Positions 47,567-56,612 of a stretch of 64,000 nt of DNA are shown here, one piece after another (position 1 is the stretch's first letter; each line of letters opens with the position of its first letter). The stretch covers positions 372,001 through 436,000 of the forward strand of contig NZ_MRBS01000002.1 in NCBI RefSeq assembly GCF_001922585.1. Direction: 5' to 3'. The DNA is from Pantoea sp. 1.19 (lineage in GTDB: Bacteria; Pseudomonadota; Gammaproteobacteria; Enterobacterales; Enterobacteriaceae). The notes under the pieces were generated by a model. It made no database searches. It was not told the origin of the DNA and saw nothing but the letters and a program-made list of their open reading frames with translations. A program made the translations under genes and the position numbers.

Positions 47567-49102
47567 ATGCCAATATCACAAAAAAACAGCCCGAAACCGC
47601 AGGAGTTTGCCGCAATTGACCTCGGTTCCAACAGCTTCCATATGGTGATCGCCCGGGTGGTTGACGGGGCCATTCAGGTGTTGGGTCGTCTGAAACAGCG
47701 GGTGCATCTGGCCGATGGGCTGGACGAGAACAACGTGCTCAGCGAAGAGGCGATGCTGCGCGGGCTGAACTGCCTCGCGCTGTTTGCTGAACGCCTGCAG
47801 GGGTTCAGTCCAGCCAACGTGACCATGGTCGGTACCCACACCCTGCGCCAGGCGGTCAATGCCGAAACTTTTTTGCAGCGCGCCGCCGAGGTGATCCCTT
47901 ACCCGATTGAAGTGATCTCTGGCCATGAAGAGGCGCGGCTGATCTTTATGGGGGTGGAGCACACCCAGCCGGAAAAAGGCCGCAAGCTGGTGATCGACAT
48001 CGGCGGTGGCTCCACCGAAATGGTGATTGGCGAAAACTTTGAAGCGAAGCTGGTAGAGAGCCGGCGAATGGGCTGCGTCAGCTTTGGCCAACACTTTTTT
48101 CCCGGTGGGGTTATCACCCGCGACAACTTCCGCCGCGCGCGGCTGTCGGCGGCGCAAAAGCTGGAGACCATGGCCTGGCAATACCGCCTGACCGGCTGGG
48201 ATACCGCGATGGGCGCCTCCGGCACCATCAAAGCCGCGTGTGAAGTGCTGCTGGCGATGGGTGAAAAAGAGAGGATCATCACCCCGGCGCACCTCGAGAC
48301 GCTGATGGAGGCGGTACTGCAGTTTAAGCAGGTGGATGCGCTGAGCCTGCCCGGACTGTCGGAAGAGCGCAAATCGGTGTTTGTGCCGGGGCTGGCTATC
48401 CTTTGCGGCGTGTTCGACGCGCTGGCGATTCGCGAACTGCGCTACTCCGACGGCGCGCTGCGCGAAGGGGTGCTGTACGAGATGGAGGGGCGCTTCCGCC
48501 ACCAGGATATCCGCAGTCGCACCGCCCAGAGCCTCGCTAATCAGTACGCCATCGACAGCGAGCAGGCGCGACGCGTGCTGGATACCACCCAGCAGCTCTA
48601 CGCCCAGTGGCAGCAGCAAAATCCGCGACTGGTCAATCCCCAGCTGGCCACGCTGCTACAGTGGGCCGCCCTGCTGCATGAGGTGGGGCTGAGCATTAAT
48701 CACAGCGGTATGCAGCGCCACTCGGCCTATATTTTGCAAAACGGCAATCTGCCGGGGTTCAACCAGGATCAGCAGCTGTGCCTCGCGACCCTGGTGCGCT
48801 ATCACCGCAAAGCGATCAAAGCGGATGAGATGCCGCGCTTTACCCTGTTTAAAAAGAAACAGTTTCTGCCCATGATCTTCCTGCTGCGGCTGGGCACGCT
48901 GCTTAATAACCAGCGCCAGGCGACCACCACGCCGGAGCGGCTGACGCTGACGACCGACGACGGCCACTGGACGCTGACCTTTCCGCACGGCTACTTCAGT
49001 CAGAACACGCTGGTGCAGCTCGATCTGGAACGTGAACAGCACTACTGGCATGACGTCACCGGCTGGAAGCTGATGATCAATGAAGAGGAGGCCGCGCCGT
49101 GA
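47567..49102 (+). CDS. ppx: Exopolyphosphatase
   Basis: 511 residues (E. coli 513). Releases phosphate from polyphosphate ends. ASKHA-fold phosphate loops: [16 protein letters not shown] near residue 16 and [14 protein letters not shown] near 145, followed by the HD-like C-terminal domain ([22 protein letters not shown]). Directly after ppk, and its stop overlaps the next start as GTGA. Confidence 0.97.
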   Translation: MPISQKNSPKPQEFAAIDLGSNSFHMVIARVVDGAIQVLGRLKQRVHLADGLDENNVLSEEAMLRGLNCLALFAERLQGFSPANVTMVGTHTLRQAVNAETFLQRAAEVIPYPIEVISGHEEARLIFMGVEHTQPEKGRKLVIDIGGGSTEMVIGENFEAKLVESRRMGCVSFGQHFFPGGVITRDNFRRARLSAAQKLETMAWQYRLTGWDTAMGASGTIKAACEVLLAMGEKERIITPAHLETLMEAVLQFKQVDALSLPGLSEERKSVFVPGLAILCGVFDALAIRELRYSDGALREGVLYEMEGRFRHQDIRSRTAQSLANQYAIDSEQARRVLDTTQQLYAQWQQQNPRLVNPQLATLLQWAALLHEVGLSINHSGMQRHSAYILQNGNLPGFNQDQQLCLATLVRYHRKAIKADEMPRFTLFKKKQFLPMIFLLRLGTLLNNQRQATTTPERLTLTTDDGHWTLTFPHGYFSQNTLVQLDLEREQHYWHDVTGWKLMINEEEAAP

Positions 49103-49713
49103 CGCAGCAGGCAAACGGCGCGACGCTGCAGGCCATCACCGCGCGCTGGGGACTCAACCCGGCGCATTCTGAGCTGCAGGCAGCGCTGCCGCTGCTGCAC
49201 GGCGGCCGCGCGCTGGATCTCGGCTGCGGCGTCGGGCGCAACGCGCTCTGGCTACAGCAGCACGGCTTTGCGGTTACCGCCTGGGATAATGATCCGCGTA
49301 AGCTGGATCGCCTGCGGCAGATGATCGCCGCCGAGGCGCTTAGCGAGATTACCGTTGAGGCACACGACCTGAACCGACTGCGCTTTAATGGCGCATGGGA
49401 TCTGGTGATTTGTACGGTGGTGATGATGTTTTTACAGCCGGAGAGCATTCCGCAGCTGATTGCCGATATGCAGGCCAGCACGGTTAAAGGCGGCTATAAC
49501 CTGATCGTCGCTGCCATGGATACCGAGGATGCCCCCTGCCTGCAGCCATTTCCGTTTACCTTCCGCTCCGGCGAACTGAGCCACTACTATCGCCGCTGGC
49601 AGATCATGAAATACAACGAAGATCTCGGGCAGCTGCACCGGGTTGACGCCGACGGTAACCGCATCACCCAGCGTTTTGCCACCCTGCTGGCGCGCAAGGC
49701 GCCGCCGGAGTAA
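49099..49713 (+). CDS. tehB: TehB-like SAM-dependent methyltransferase
   Basis: 204 residues (E. coli TehB 197). Methylates tellurite and thiopurine-type substrates with S-adenosylmethionine. Motif I is [15 protein letters not shown]; the C terminus [17 protein letters not shown] and [19 protein letters not shown] is specific to TehB. Starts at GTG 49099 with GAGGAGG eight nucleotides upstream and a 4-nt overlap with ppx, so it is the third gene of the ppk operon. No tehA is nearby. E. coli has tehB elsewhere, with tehA. Confidence 0.9.
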   Translation: MTQQANGATLQAITARWGLNPAHSELQAALPLLHGGRALDLGCGVGRNALWLQQHGFAVTAWDNDPRKLDRLRQMIAAEALSEITVEAHDLNRLRFNGAWDLVICTVVMMFLQPESIPQLIADMQASTVKGGYNLIVAAMDTEDAPCLQPFPFTFRSGELSHYYRRWQIMKYNEDLGQLHRVDADGNRITQRFATLLARKAPPE

Positions 49714-51939
49714 TCACTCCGGCTCGCGGCAGAGCGGCCGTGGATGGTCTATCAGGTAGCCCTGAATATAGTCGACGCCCAGCGCGTTCAGCGTGGCCTG
49801 CTGCTCTGGCGTCTCCACGTGGGTAGCGATGACCTGCATATGCTTCAGACGGGCCAGCGCAACAATCGATGAGACCAGCTGAAAATCAACGCTGCTATTC
49901 TGTAGCTGCTCAACCAGCGGGCCACCGATTTTCAGCATATCCAGCTGCACTTCGCGCAGGCGCGTGTAGCTGGAGAAAGCGGTGCCAAAATCATCAATGA
50001 TCACCTGGCAGCCCATCTCCCGCAGCTGCGACAGCGTGCGGTTTCCCCAGGAGAAATCGCTCATGACCTGCGACTCCTCCACTTCGATCATGAGCTGCCA
50101 CGGCTCCACCTGCCAGCGGCGCAGCTTCTCCGCCAGCTCGTGCGCAAAGCGCGGACGACACAGGGTGCTGGCAAACACATTTACCGAAAAGCGCGCACCC
50201 GGCTGCGACGCGCGCTGGCGGTGAATACAGGCCAGCGTACGATCAATCACCCAGTTATCGACGTCCCAGGTGAGGCCGAACTCGTGCACCACCGGCATAA
50301 ACTCGGCCGGTTTCAGCCACTCGCCGGCCTCGTTACACAAACGCAGTAAAATCTCATGAAAGTGGTCACCGCGGGCCCCCTCCACACGCTGCGCCAGCAG
50401 CTGAAAACGATCGTGCGTGAACGCCGCCTGCACCTCTTCCAACAGCCGGCGTTTGTTTTCGGCATCGTGCCGCAGAGGCGGCGAATGGCGCAGGTGCAGC
50501 CCTTCAGCCCGGCCGCTTTGCAGCGACATTTCCGCCACCTGGCTTAGCTCTCCCAACAGCGCATAGAGTCCGCTAACCGGATGCCGCACGCTGCAGTAGC
50601 TGATGCCGATGCGCGGATGCAGCGGCAGGCTCTCCCAGCTCAGGCGATACAGGCGCAGCCGCGACTCAATTTGCTCTATGCGCGTTTGCATGCCTTCATG
50701 ATTCAGACGAATCACCAGATCAAAGCCCGGCAGCTGACAGACGGCCTCCTCCGGCTGTAAATCGGGCTTCAGCCAGGCCGCCAGGCCGCGCTTGTAAGCA
50801 ATGCGCAACTGCAGGCCGTACGTGCGGCCCAGCTGATCCAGCTCGGGAATACGTAAAAAGCACAGCACCGACACCGGCTGACGCTGGAGATCCTCGATTA
50901 ATGCGCGCAGATTAGGCAAGCCGATAATCGGATCGGTCAGGGCGGCGCGGCGGGCAAAAGCGTGCAGCTGGCGCTGGTGGGTACAGACCGCCGCCATAAT
51001 AAACAGGGTAATGGTCAGCACCAGCATATTGGCGGAGACCACCGCCATGTGCTCCGGCAACACCGGGTTCACCAGGATATTATCGCGATACTGGTAGAGT
51101 GCCTGCAGCAGCAGCGACCAGCTCAGTAGCGTGAACAGATAGCCAAAGCGCATCGCCGCCCACAGCATCAGCGGCAGCAGCAGCGTCAGGGTGTAATCGG
51201 TCAGCAGCAGATTTTCCGTCAGGGATCGGCCTTCAATCATGAAGCCCATCAGTGCGCAGATCAGCAGCAGCCAGACGCCAAATTCGCGCAGGCTGACTCG
51301 CGGACAGAACTGCCGCCGCAGCTGGTGGGCCAGCACCAACAGGTAGCGCGGAGTTTTAGCAATGCGGATCAGCGAATAGTAGAGCGGCACCGCGCACAGC
51401 GCGGAGATCAGCGAGGCCTGATAATTGATCAGATTGCGCACCGACAGCGGCACGCTGCCAAACACCGACAGGCTGGCGGGAAACAGATTCACCGCAATCA
51501 GCAGCTGCATCAGCGCCAGCTGCAAGCAGGGGGACAGCACCGCCAGCCAGCACAGGCGCACCAGGTTATGGCGCAGGCTGCCGACGCTCACGCCCCAGCG
51601 CCGGCCCATCTGTGCCCGATAGCCCCACCAGCAGAGCAGCAGCCCGATTTGCAACGCCAGCACCATCGTACTGGCATACAACGGGCCGTAGATCGGGACG
51701 TAGCGCAGCAGCAGCGCCAGCACCATCCCGGGGATGGCCGCCCAGCTGAATACCAGCAGCAGCGAGATCATCATCGCGATAGGCAGATAAATCAGGTAGG
51801 CGTAACCGTCCGGCATCATCAGCCGGGTGGAGAGGTGCGCCGACAGCGGCATTAAAATCTGCGGCAACAGCAGAGGAAGCCCCCACCAGCGGGCATTGAC
51901 GCGCGACCAGCAGCGGGAAAAAAAGGTATACATGTTCAT
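49714..51939 (-). CDS. pdeF: Cyclic di-GMP phosphodiesterase YfgF (MASE1, degenerate GGDEF, EAL)
   Basis: 741 residues (E. coli YfgF 747). About eight N-terminal membrane helices (MASE1, residues 1-300), a degenerate GGDEF domain in which the signature reads LPGFD, and a C-terminal EAL domain. EAL residues seen: EILLR (EAL replaced by EIL), EVEES, IDDFGTAFSS, LDMLKIGG, and THVET where many active enzymes have AEGVET. E. coli YfgF is an active phosphodiesterase important under anaerobic conditions. The gene follows ppx in E. coli too, but there on the same neighbourhood without tehB between. Confidence 0.92.
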   Translation of the reverse strand: MNMYTFFSRCWSRVNARWWGLPLLLPQILMPLSAHLSTRLMMPDGYAYLIYLPIAMMISLLLVFSWAAIPGMVLALLLRYVPIYGPLYASTMVLALQIGLLLCWWGYRAQMGRRWGVSVGSLRHNLVRLCWLAVLSPCLQLALMQLLIAVNLFPASLSVFGSVPLSVRNLINYQASLISALCAVPLYYSLIRIAKTPRYLLVLAHQLRRQFCPRVSLREFGVWLLLICALMGFMIEGRSLTENLLLTDYTLTLLLPLMLWAAMRFGYLFTLLSWSLLLQALYQYRDNILVNPVLPEHMAVVSANMLVLTITLFIMAAVCTHQRQLHAFARRAALTDPIIGLPNLRALIEDLQRQPVSVLCFLRIPELDQLGRTYGLQLRIAYKRGLAAWLKPDLQPEEAVCQLPGFDLVIRLNHEGMQTRIEQIESRLRLYRLSWESLPLHPRIGISYCSVRHPVSGLYALLGELSQVAEMSLQSGRAEGLHLRHSPPLRHDAENKRRLLEEVQAAFTHDRFQLLAQRVEGARGDHFHEILLRLCNEAGEWLKPAEFMPVVHEFGLTWDVDNWVIDRTLACIHRQRASQPGARFSVNVFASTLCRPRFAHELAEKLRRWQVEPWQLMIEVEESQVMSDFSWGNRTLSQLREMGCQVIIDDFGTAFSSYTRLREVQLDMLKIGGPLVEQLQNSSVDFQLVSSIVALARLKHMQVIATHVETPEQQATLNALGVDYIQGYLIDHPRPLCREPE

Positions 51940-52167
51940 GGCTCATCCAGGGCGCCCGCTGGGCGCCGACATCCGTCATCCCTGTCCGCGAAGGAAGGCA
52001 CCCCCCGTCGCGCGCGGCGCACAGTGTAGCGTAAATTTCCAGTAGGCTGAAGACGCGCGTATCACGGATAGCGTTGGCCAAAGCGGATTGACGTGACGCG
52101 CCGGCTGTGCCTAAATGGCATCATTGCCCCCGCGGGCCTGAACTGGAAACCGTGCGTGAACCACGCG

Positions 52168-52356
52168 ATGAAAATGAAACGACAGCAGAAAACCGGTCTG
52201 ATGACGCGCATCGTATTGCTGATCAGTTTTCTGATTTTACTGGGCCGCCTGCTGTACGCCATTCCCGGCGCTATCGAGCATCGGCAGCAGAAACAACAGG
52301 CGCAATCGGCGCCGGCAACCAGCCTCTCGGTGCAGCCCGTTCGGGACAACCCCTGA
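52168..52356 (+). CDS. yfgG: Small membrane protein YfgG
   Basis: 62 residues. The core MTRIVLLISFLILLGRLLYAIPGAIEH, one membrane helix, matches E. coli YfgG (MTRIVLLISFIFFFGRFIYS from memory), and the position next to yfgF agrees. The exact start is uncertain: ATG 52168, ATG 52174 or an earlier codon, none with a good ribosome site. E. coli YfgG has been linked to nickel and cobalt tolerance; that link is recalled, not visible here. Confidence 0.82.
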   Translation: MKMKRQQKTGLMTRIVLLISFLILLGRLLYAIPGAIEHRQQKQQAQSAPATSLSVQPVRDNP

Positions 52357-52416
52357 CTTGCTCCGGGCCTGGACGCCCTCTATGCTTAAACTTTTGGTTG
52401 TTTTCAGGGAAGTCTC

Positions 52417-53853
52417 ATGTCTGTCGCCCACTCTTATGCCCAGCAGCTGGGCGAAATACGCAGCCGGATTATTTCACTCCTCATTGAGCATGATGCCCTC
52501 ACCCGGGCGATTCTCGAACATCCGCAGGTTGAAACCCCCGACCAGCTGAGCCATCTCAGCCCGCTGGTCATTGAACTGCGGGGCTACATCAACGGCCTGC
52601 ACGCGGCGGACATCGCCGATATTCTGGAAGCCCTGCCCAACGACGAGCGCCTCGCGCTGTGGCGACTGGTGGATAACGAACGCCGCGGCCGCACGCTGGT
52701 TGAAGCGTCCGAAACCGTCTGGGAAAGCCTGATCGCCGAAATGCGCGACCGCGACATTTTGCGTGCGCTGGCACCGCTGGACATTGATGATCAGGCGTGG
52801 CTGGCGAAGTACCTGCCGCGCGACCTCACCGGTCGCCTGCTGGCCTCGCTGGAGCCGGCTCTGCGCGCGCGGGTACTGAACGTGATGGAGTTCGATCGCG
52901 ACAGCGTCGGGCGCATTATGGACTTTAATATCCTGACCGTGCGCGAGGGGGTGACGCTGGAAGCGGTACAGCGCTTTCTGCGCCGCCGCAAAACCATCCC
53001 CGACGGCACCGATAAACTGTTTATCACCTCACGGCAGAATCAGCTGCTCGGTGAGCTGGCTCTGACCGATATCCTGCTGAATCAGCCGGAGACGCCGGTG
53101 GTCAAGGTGATGAACGCCCTGCCTACCACCTTTCTGATCACCGATAAAGCCGAAGAGGCCGCCGGCGCGTTTGAGCGTTACAACCTGATCTCCGCCGCGG
53201 TGATTGACGAGCAGGGCAAGCTGATTGGCCGCGTCACCATTGAAGATGTCGTAGACCTGGTCAATGAAGAGAGCGACAGTAACATCCGTAAAATGGGCGG
53301 GTTAAGCCCGGAAGAGGATGTGTTTGCGCCGGTGCAGAAGGCGGTGCGCCGCCGCTGGACCTGGCTGGCGATCAATCTCTGCACCGCCTTTGTCGCCTCG
53401 CGAGTGATTGGCCTGTTTGAAGACACCATTTCGCAGCTGGTCGCGCTGGCCACGCTGATGCCGATCGTTGCCGGTATCGGCGGCAACACCGGTAACCAGA
53501 CCATCACCATGATTGTGCGTGCGCTGGCCCTGCACCAGGTTGAACCGGGCAACTTCTCTTTCCTGATCCTGCGTGAGCTCGGCGTAGCGCTGATTAACGG
53601 CGTGTTCTGGGGCGGCATCATGGGGCTGATCACCTGGCTGATGTACGACAATCCGGCGCTGGGCGGGGTGATGATGCTGGCAATGGTGCTCAACTTACTG
53701 CTGGCGGCGCTGATGGGCGTGCTAATCCCACTGATCATGACCAAACTCAAGCGCGATCCGGCGGTCGGCTCCAGCGTGCTGATCACCGCGCTCACCGATA
53801 CCGGCGGTTTTTTTATCTTCCTTGGCCTCGCCACGCTGTTCCTGCTCCCCTGA
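52417..53853 (+). CDS. mgtE: Magnesium transporter MgtE
   Basis: 478 residues. Cytoplasmic N domain (about 1-130, with LHAADIADILEALPNDERLALWRLV), two CBS domains (about 135-265, with VVKVMNALPTTFLI and VTIEDVVDLVNEESDSNIRKMGG), then five membrane helices with the ion-path sequence PIVAGIGGNTGNQTITMIVRALA. A Mg2+ channel/transporter gated by Mg2+ at the CBS domains. E. coli K-12 lacks mgtE at this site. A strong terminator follows. The 60-nt leader is too short for a magnesium riboswitch. Confidence 0.95.
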   Translation: MSVAHSYAQQLGEIRSRIISLLIEHDALTRAILEHPQVETPDQLSHLSPLVIELRGYINGLHAADIADILEALPNDERLALWRLVDNERRGRTLVEASETVWESLIAEMRDRDILRALAPLDIDDQAWLAKYLPRDLTGRLLASLEPALRARVLNVMEFDRDSVGRIMDFNILTVREGVTLEAVQRFLRRRKTIPDGTDKLFITSRQNQLLGELALTDILLNQPETPVVKVMNALPTTFLITDKAEEAAGAFERYNLISAAVIDEQGKLIGRVTIEDVVDLVNEESDSNIRKMGGLSPEEDVFAPVQKAVRRRWTWLAINLCTAFVASRVIGLFEDTISQLVALATLMPIVAGIGGNTGNQTITMIVRALALHQVEPGNFSFLILRELGVALINGVFWGGIMGLITWLMYDNPALGGVMMLAMVLNLLLAALMGVLIPLIMTKLKRDPAVGSSVLITALTDTGGFFIFLGLATLFLLP

Positions 53854-53867
53854 ACGCCGGCTATCCG

Positions 53868-53917
53868 GCCCCTGTCCGCGCGCCGTCGACGGACAGGGGC
53901 TGATTTGTTACTTTTTG
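53868..53917 (+). terminator. Terminator after mgtE
   Basis: A perfect 11-bp stem GCCCCTGTCCG/CGGACAGGGGC (53868-53878 with 53890-53900), 11-nt loop, and the T-rich tail TGATTTGTTACTTTTT. It lies 15 nt past the stop. Confidence 0.85.
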
Positions 53918-54081
53918 ATAACCAATGTTCTTATATGTGATTACTCTCGCAGAAAAAAGCCCTCCCACCGCCTAATCTAACAAAAAATAACAAAAGACGA
54001 TCGGCCTCCTTGCCGCTGCGGTGCAGTATCGCGACGGAAGACGGGCTGGCAACCTCCCCTACACCGAGAGAAGGATTTCCC

Positions 54082-55401
54082 ATGAGCACTCCGCTTGCAC
54101 TGCCCTCCGCCCGGACGACCCCCGACGCCGTCGAGGAACAGGCGTGGAAAAAAGCCGTCTGGCGTATCTTACCGATTCTGATGATAAGCTACGTGATGGC
54201 CTATCTGGATCGCATCAATGTCGGCGTGGCCAAGCTACAAATGTCCAGCGATCTCGCCTTTTCAGAAACCGTCTACGGGCTGGGCGCCGGGATCTTTTTT
54301 ATTGGCTTCTTTTTCTTTCAGATTCCCAGCAATATGGCGCTGCATCGCTTCGGCGCCCGCCGCCTGCTCGGCATCCTGCTGATCTCCTGGGCATTCATTG
54401 CTCCGCTCACGGCCTTCGTCACGACCGCCGGGCAGTTCTACGCGGTACGCTTTCTGCTCGGTCTGGCTGAATCGGGCTTCTATCCCGGGGTGATCCTCTA
54501 CCTGTCCGGCTGGTTCCCGACCTGGCGGCGCGGCAAAATGTTTGCCCTGTTTGCCACCGCTGTCCCGCTGTCCGGCGTGCTGGGCGGGCCGTTCTCCGGC
54601 TGGATCATGGAGTATTTTCACCAGCACGGCGGGCTTGCCGGCTGGAAATGGTTATTCATTATTCAGGGCACGCCGTCGCTGCTGGTCGGGCTGCTGGTAC
54701 TGTGGCTGCTCACCGACCGCATTGAGCAGGCCCACTGGCTGAGCGCCGAAGAGCAGGCGCTGCTCACCGCGCGCCTGCGCGAAGATAACGCCCGGCAGCC
54801 GGCCATCGCCAGCGCCGCCTGGCAGTCGGTGTTCCGCAGTGGCAAAGTGTGGCTACTGACCTTTATCTACTTCTGCCTGATTGCCGGCTTTTATACCGTC
54901 AGCTTCTGGCTACCGACGCTGGTTAGCAACGCCGGCGTGGACGACGTCTTTACCGTCGGCCTGCTTACCGCCATCCCCTATGCCGCCGCAATCGTGACCA
55001 TGCTGCTGGCTTCACGCAGCGCCGACCGGCATCGCGAACGGCGCTGGCACCTGGCGGCGATCGCCGTACTCGGTGGCGTTGGCATGATCATTTCCGCACT
55101 GTTCAGCGACAATCTGTGGATCGCGATGGGCGGTCTGACGCTGGGCGCCGCCGGCGCGCTGAGCACCCTGCCGCTGTTCTGGAGCCTGCCAACGGCGTTT
55201 CTCGGCGGTGCGACTGCGGCAGTAGGCATCGCGCTGATCAACTCGTTTGGCAACCTGGCCGGCTTTCTGGCGCCGTGGATGATGGGCCTGCTGGCCGACC
55301 TCACCCACTCTACGCTCACCGGAATGCTGCTGATCTCCGCCACGCTGTTTGTCGGTGCGGCCGCCATCTTTTTTATTCCAGGCCGCCTGGTCAATCGTTA
55401 A
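54082..55401 (+). CDS. MFS transporter, anion:cation symporter (sugar acid/phthalate) family
   Basis: 439 residues, 12 membrane helices. ACS-family marks: N-terminal YLDRINVGVAKLQM and IGFFFFQIPSNMALHRFGARR, GLAESGFYPGVILYLSGWFP in helix 4-5, and central EEQALL loop. Relatives carry hexuronates, tartrate, 4-hydroxyphenylacetate or phthalate. The start 54082 has AAGGATTT. It precedes denD by 19 nt, forming an operon; a carrier for D-erythronate or a related C4 acid is a reasonable inference. The 228-nt upstream region is AT-rich near 53930-54000 and likely holds the promoter. Confidence 0.88.
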   Translation: MSTPLALPSARTTPDAVEEQAWKKAVWRILPILMISYVMAYLDRINVGVAKLQMSSDLAFSETVYGLGAGIFFIGFFFFQIPSNMALHRFGARRLLGILLISWAFIAPLTAFVTTAGQFYAVRFLLGLAESGFYPGVILYLSGWFPTWRRGKMFALFATAVPLSGVLGGPFSGWIMEYFHQHGGLAGWKWLFIIQGTPSLLVGLLVLWLLTDRIEQAHWLSAEEQALLTARLREDNARQPAIASAAWQSVFRSGKVWLLTFIYFCLIAGFYTVSFWLPTLVSNAGVDDVFTVGLLTAIPYAAAIVTMLLASRSADRHRERRWHLAAIAVLGGVGMIISALFSDNLWIAMGGLTLGAAGALSTLPLFWSLPTAFLGGATAAVGIALINSFGNLAGFLAPWMMGLLADLTHSTLTGMLLISATLFVGAAAIFFIPGRLVNR

Positions 55402-55420
55402 TCTGTTTGAGAGGATAAAC

Positions 55421-56392
55421 ATGAACGTTGTCGTTACCGGCGCCGCCGGATTTTTAGGGAAGAAACTGGTTAGTGCGCTGTTAAAAAAAGGCGCGCTGCG
55501 CGATGCTCAAGGAACGCTGCAGCCTGTCACGCGCGTGGTGGCCTGCGATATCGTTCCGCTCAGCGGCATTGACGATCCTCGCCTGGTCGTCACCTGCGGG
55601 GATTTAAGCGATGCGGCGCAGCTGCCCGGCCTGCTTGGCGATCGACCAATCGACTCGCTGTTCCACCTCGCCGCGGTGGTCTCCGGCCAGGCCGAACAGC
55701 AGTTCGAACTCGGGATGAAAATCAATGTGGATCTGCCACGGCAGCTGATGGAGCACCTGCGCCATCAGCCGCGCCGCGCCCGCCTGATCACCACCAGTTC
55801 GGTAGCGGTATTCGGCGGCGCGCTGCCGGAAAAGGTGCCGGACTCCCAGGTGTGGATGCCGCAAAGTTCGTACGGCACGCAAAAAGCCATCACCGATTTG
55901 CTGCTGGGCGATTACAGCCGGAAGGGCTTTCTTGACGGACGCAGCCTGCGGATGCCGACCATCGTGGTACGCCCCGGCAAGCCAAACGCTGCCGCCTCGA
56001 GCTTTGCCAGCGGCATCCTGCGCGAGCCACTCAACGGCGAGGAGGCCGTGTGCCCGGTGGACGTGACCACTCGCCTGTGGCTGCTGTCGCCCAATATGGC
56101 GGTGGCGGCGCTGATCCACGCCCACGAGATAAGCGAAGATTCCCTCACCCAGGGCCGCGTCATCAATATGGCCGGCCTCTGCGTCACGGTTGAAACGATG
56201 CTGGCCGCGCTGCGACGCATTGCCGGAGACCCGGTTGCCGATCGCGTTCGCCACCAGCCGGACCCGGCCGTTCGCCGCATCGTCAACTCCTGGCCGGGTG
56301 ATTTTCACGCCGCTTATGCCCACGCGCTGGGTTTCCAGGCCAACCGCAGTATCGATGAAATGATTCACGAATTTATTCAGGAAACGGCATAG
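55421..56392 (+). CDS. denD: D-erythronate dehydrogenase (extended SDR)
   Basis: 323 residues. NAD-binding GAAGFLG at 7-13, catalytic serine in TTSSVAVFGG (about 125-126), Tyr151 and Lys155 in SSYGTQKAITD. The PSSYGTQKA, RMPTIVVRPGKPNAAASSFASGI and EEAVCPV segments are, from memory, those of DenD, which oxidises D-erythronate to 2-oxo-D-erythronate. In other bacteria denD stands with otnK, otnC and otnI; none is present here, only the MFS carrier. AGAGGA precedes the start. Confidence 0.85.
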   Translation: MNVVVTGAAGFLGKKLVSALLKKGALRDAQGTLQPVTRVVACDIVPLSGIDDPRLVVTCGDLSDAAQLPGLLGDRPIDSLFHLAAVVSGQAEQQFELGMKINVDLPRQLMEHLRHQPRRARLITTSSVAVFGGALPEKVPDSQVWMPQSSYGTQKAITDLLLGDYSRKGFLDGRSLRMPTIVVRPGKPNAAASSFASGILREPLNGEEAVCPVDVTTRLWLLSPNMAVAALIHAHEISEDSLTQGRVINMAGLCVTVETMLAALRRIAGDPVADRVRHQPDPAVRRIVNSWPGDFHAAYAHALGFQANRSIDEMIHEFIQETA

Positions 56393-56416
56393 CCCGGGCA
56401 CCGTTTTTTATGGGCC

Positions 56417-56458
56417 ACAGGGCCAGGATAGGTTATAACAGGCCCTGTTTACGCTTTT
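56417..56458 (+). terminator. Terminator after denD
   Basis: An 8-bp stem ACAGGGCC/GGCCCTGT (56417-56424 with 56441-56448), a 16-nt loop and the tail TTACGCTTTT. About 25 nt past the denD stop. Confidence 0.65.
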
Positions 56459-56469
56459 GGTGGATCATC

Positions 56470-56568
56470 ATGAACAAAAACGCCCTCGCGCCTGCCGCTA
56501 TATTTATTGCCGCCATGGCCTTCCTCGCCTGGTTTATCCTGAGCGGCGCCGCCGTTCCCGGCGCCTAG
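56470..56568 (+). CDS. Putative 32-residue single-pass membrane protein
   Basis: MNKNALAPAAIFIAAMAFLAWFILSGAA plus a short end: nearly the whole protein is one hydrophobic helix (about 8-27). It is framed by a terminator on each side (56417-56458 and 56576-56607), which suggests its own transcription unit. A GGTGGATC segment upstream is a weak ribosome site. I do not recognise a family. The hydrophobic, helix-length composition is not what random GC-rich sequence usually gives. Confidence 0.5.
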   Translation: MNKNALAPAAIFIAAMAFLAWFILSGAAVPGA

Positions 56569-56575
56569 CACCGAC

Positions 56576-56612
56576 GCGGCGGGCGGGGATACGCCCGATC
56601 CCGCCGCTATTC
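56576..56612. terminator. Hairpin between the small ORF and the DUF3750 gene
   Basis: An 8-bp stem GCGGCGGG/CCCGCCGC (56576-56583 with 56600-56607) followed by TATTCTTCC on the plus strand. The loop can form a further short GC stem. It sits between convergent genes and touches the DUF3750 stop. Confidence 0.6.
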
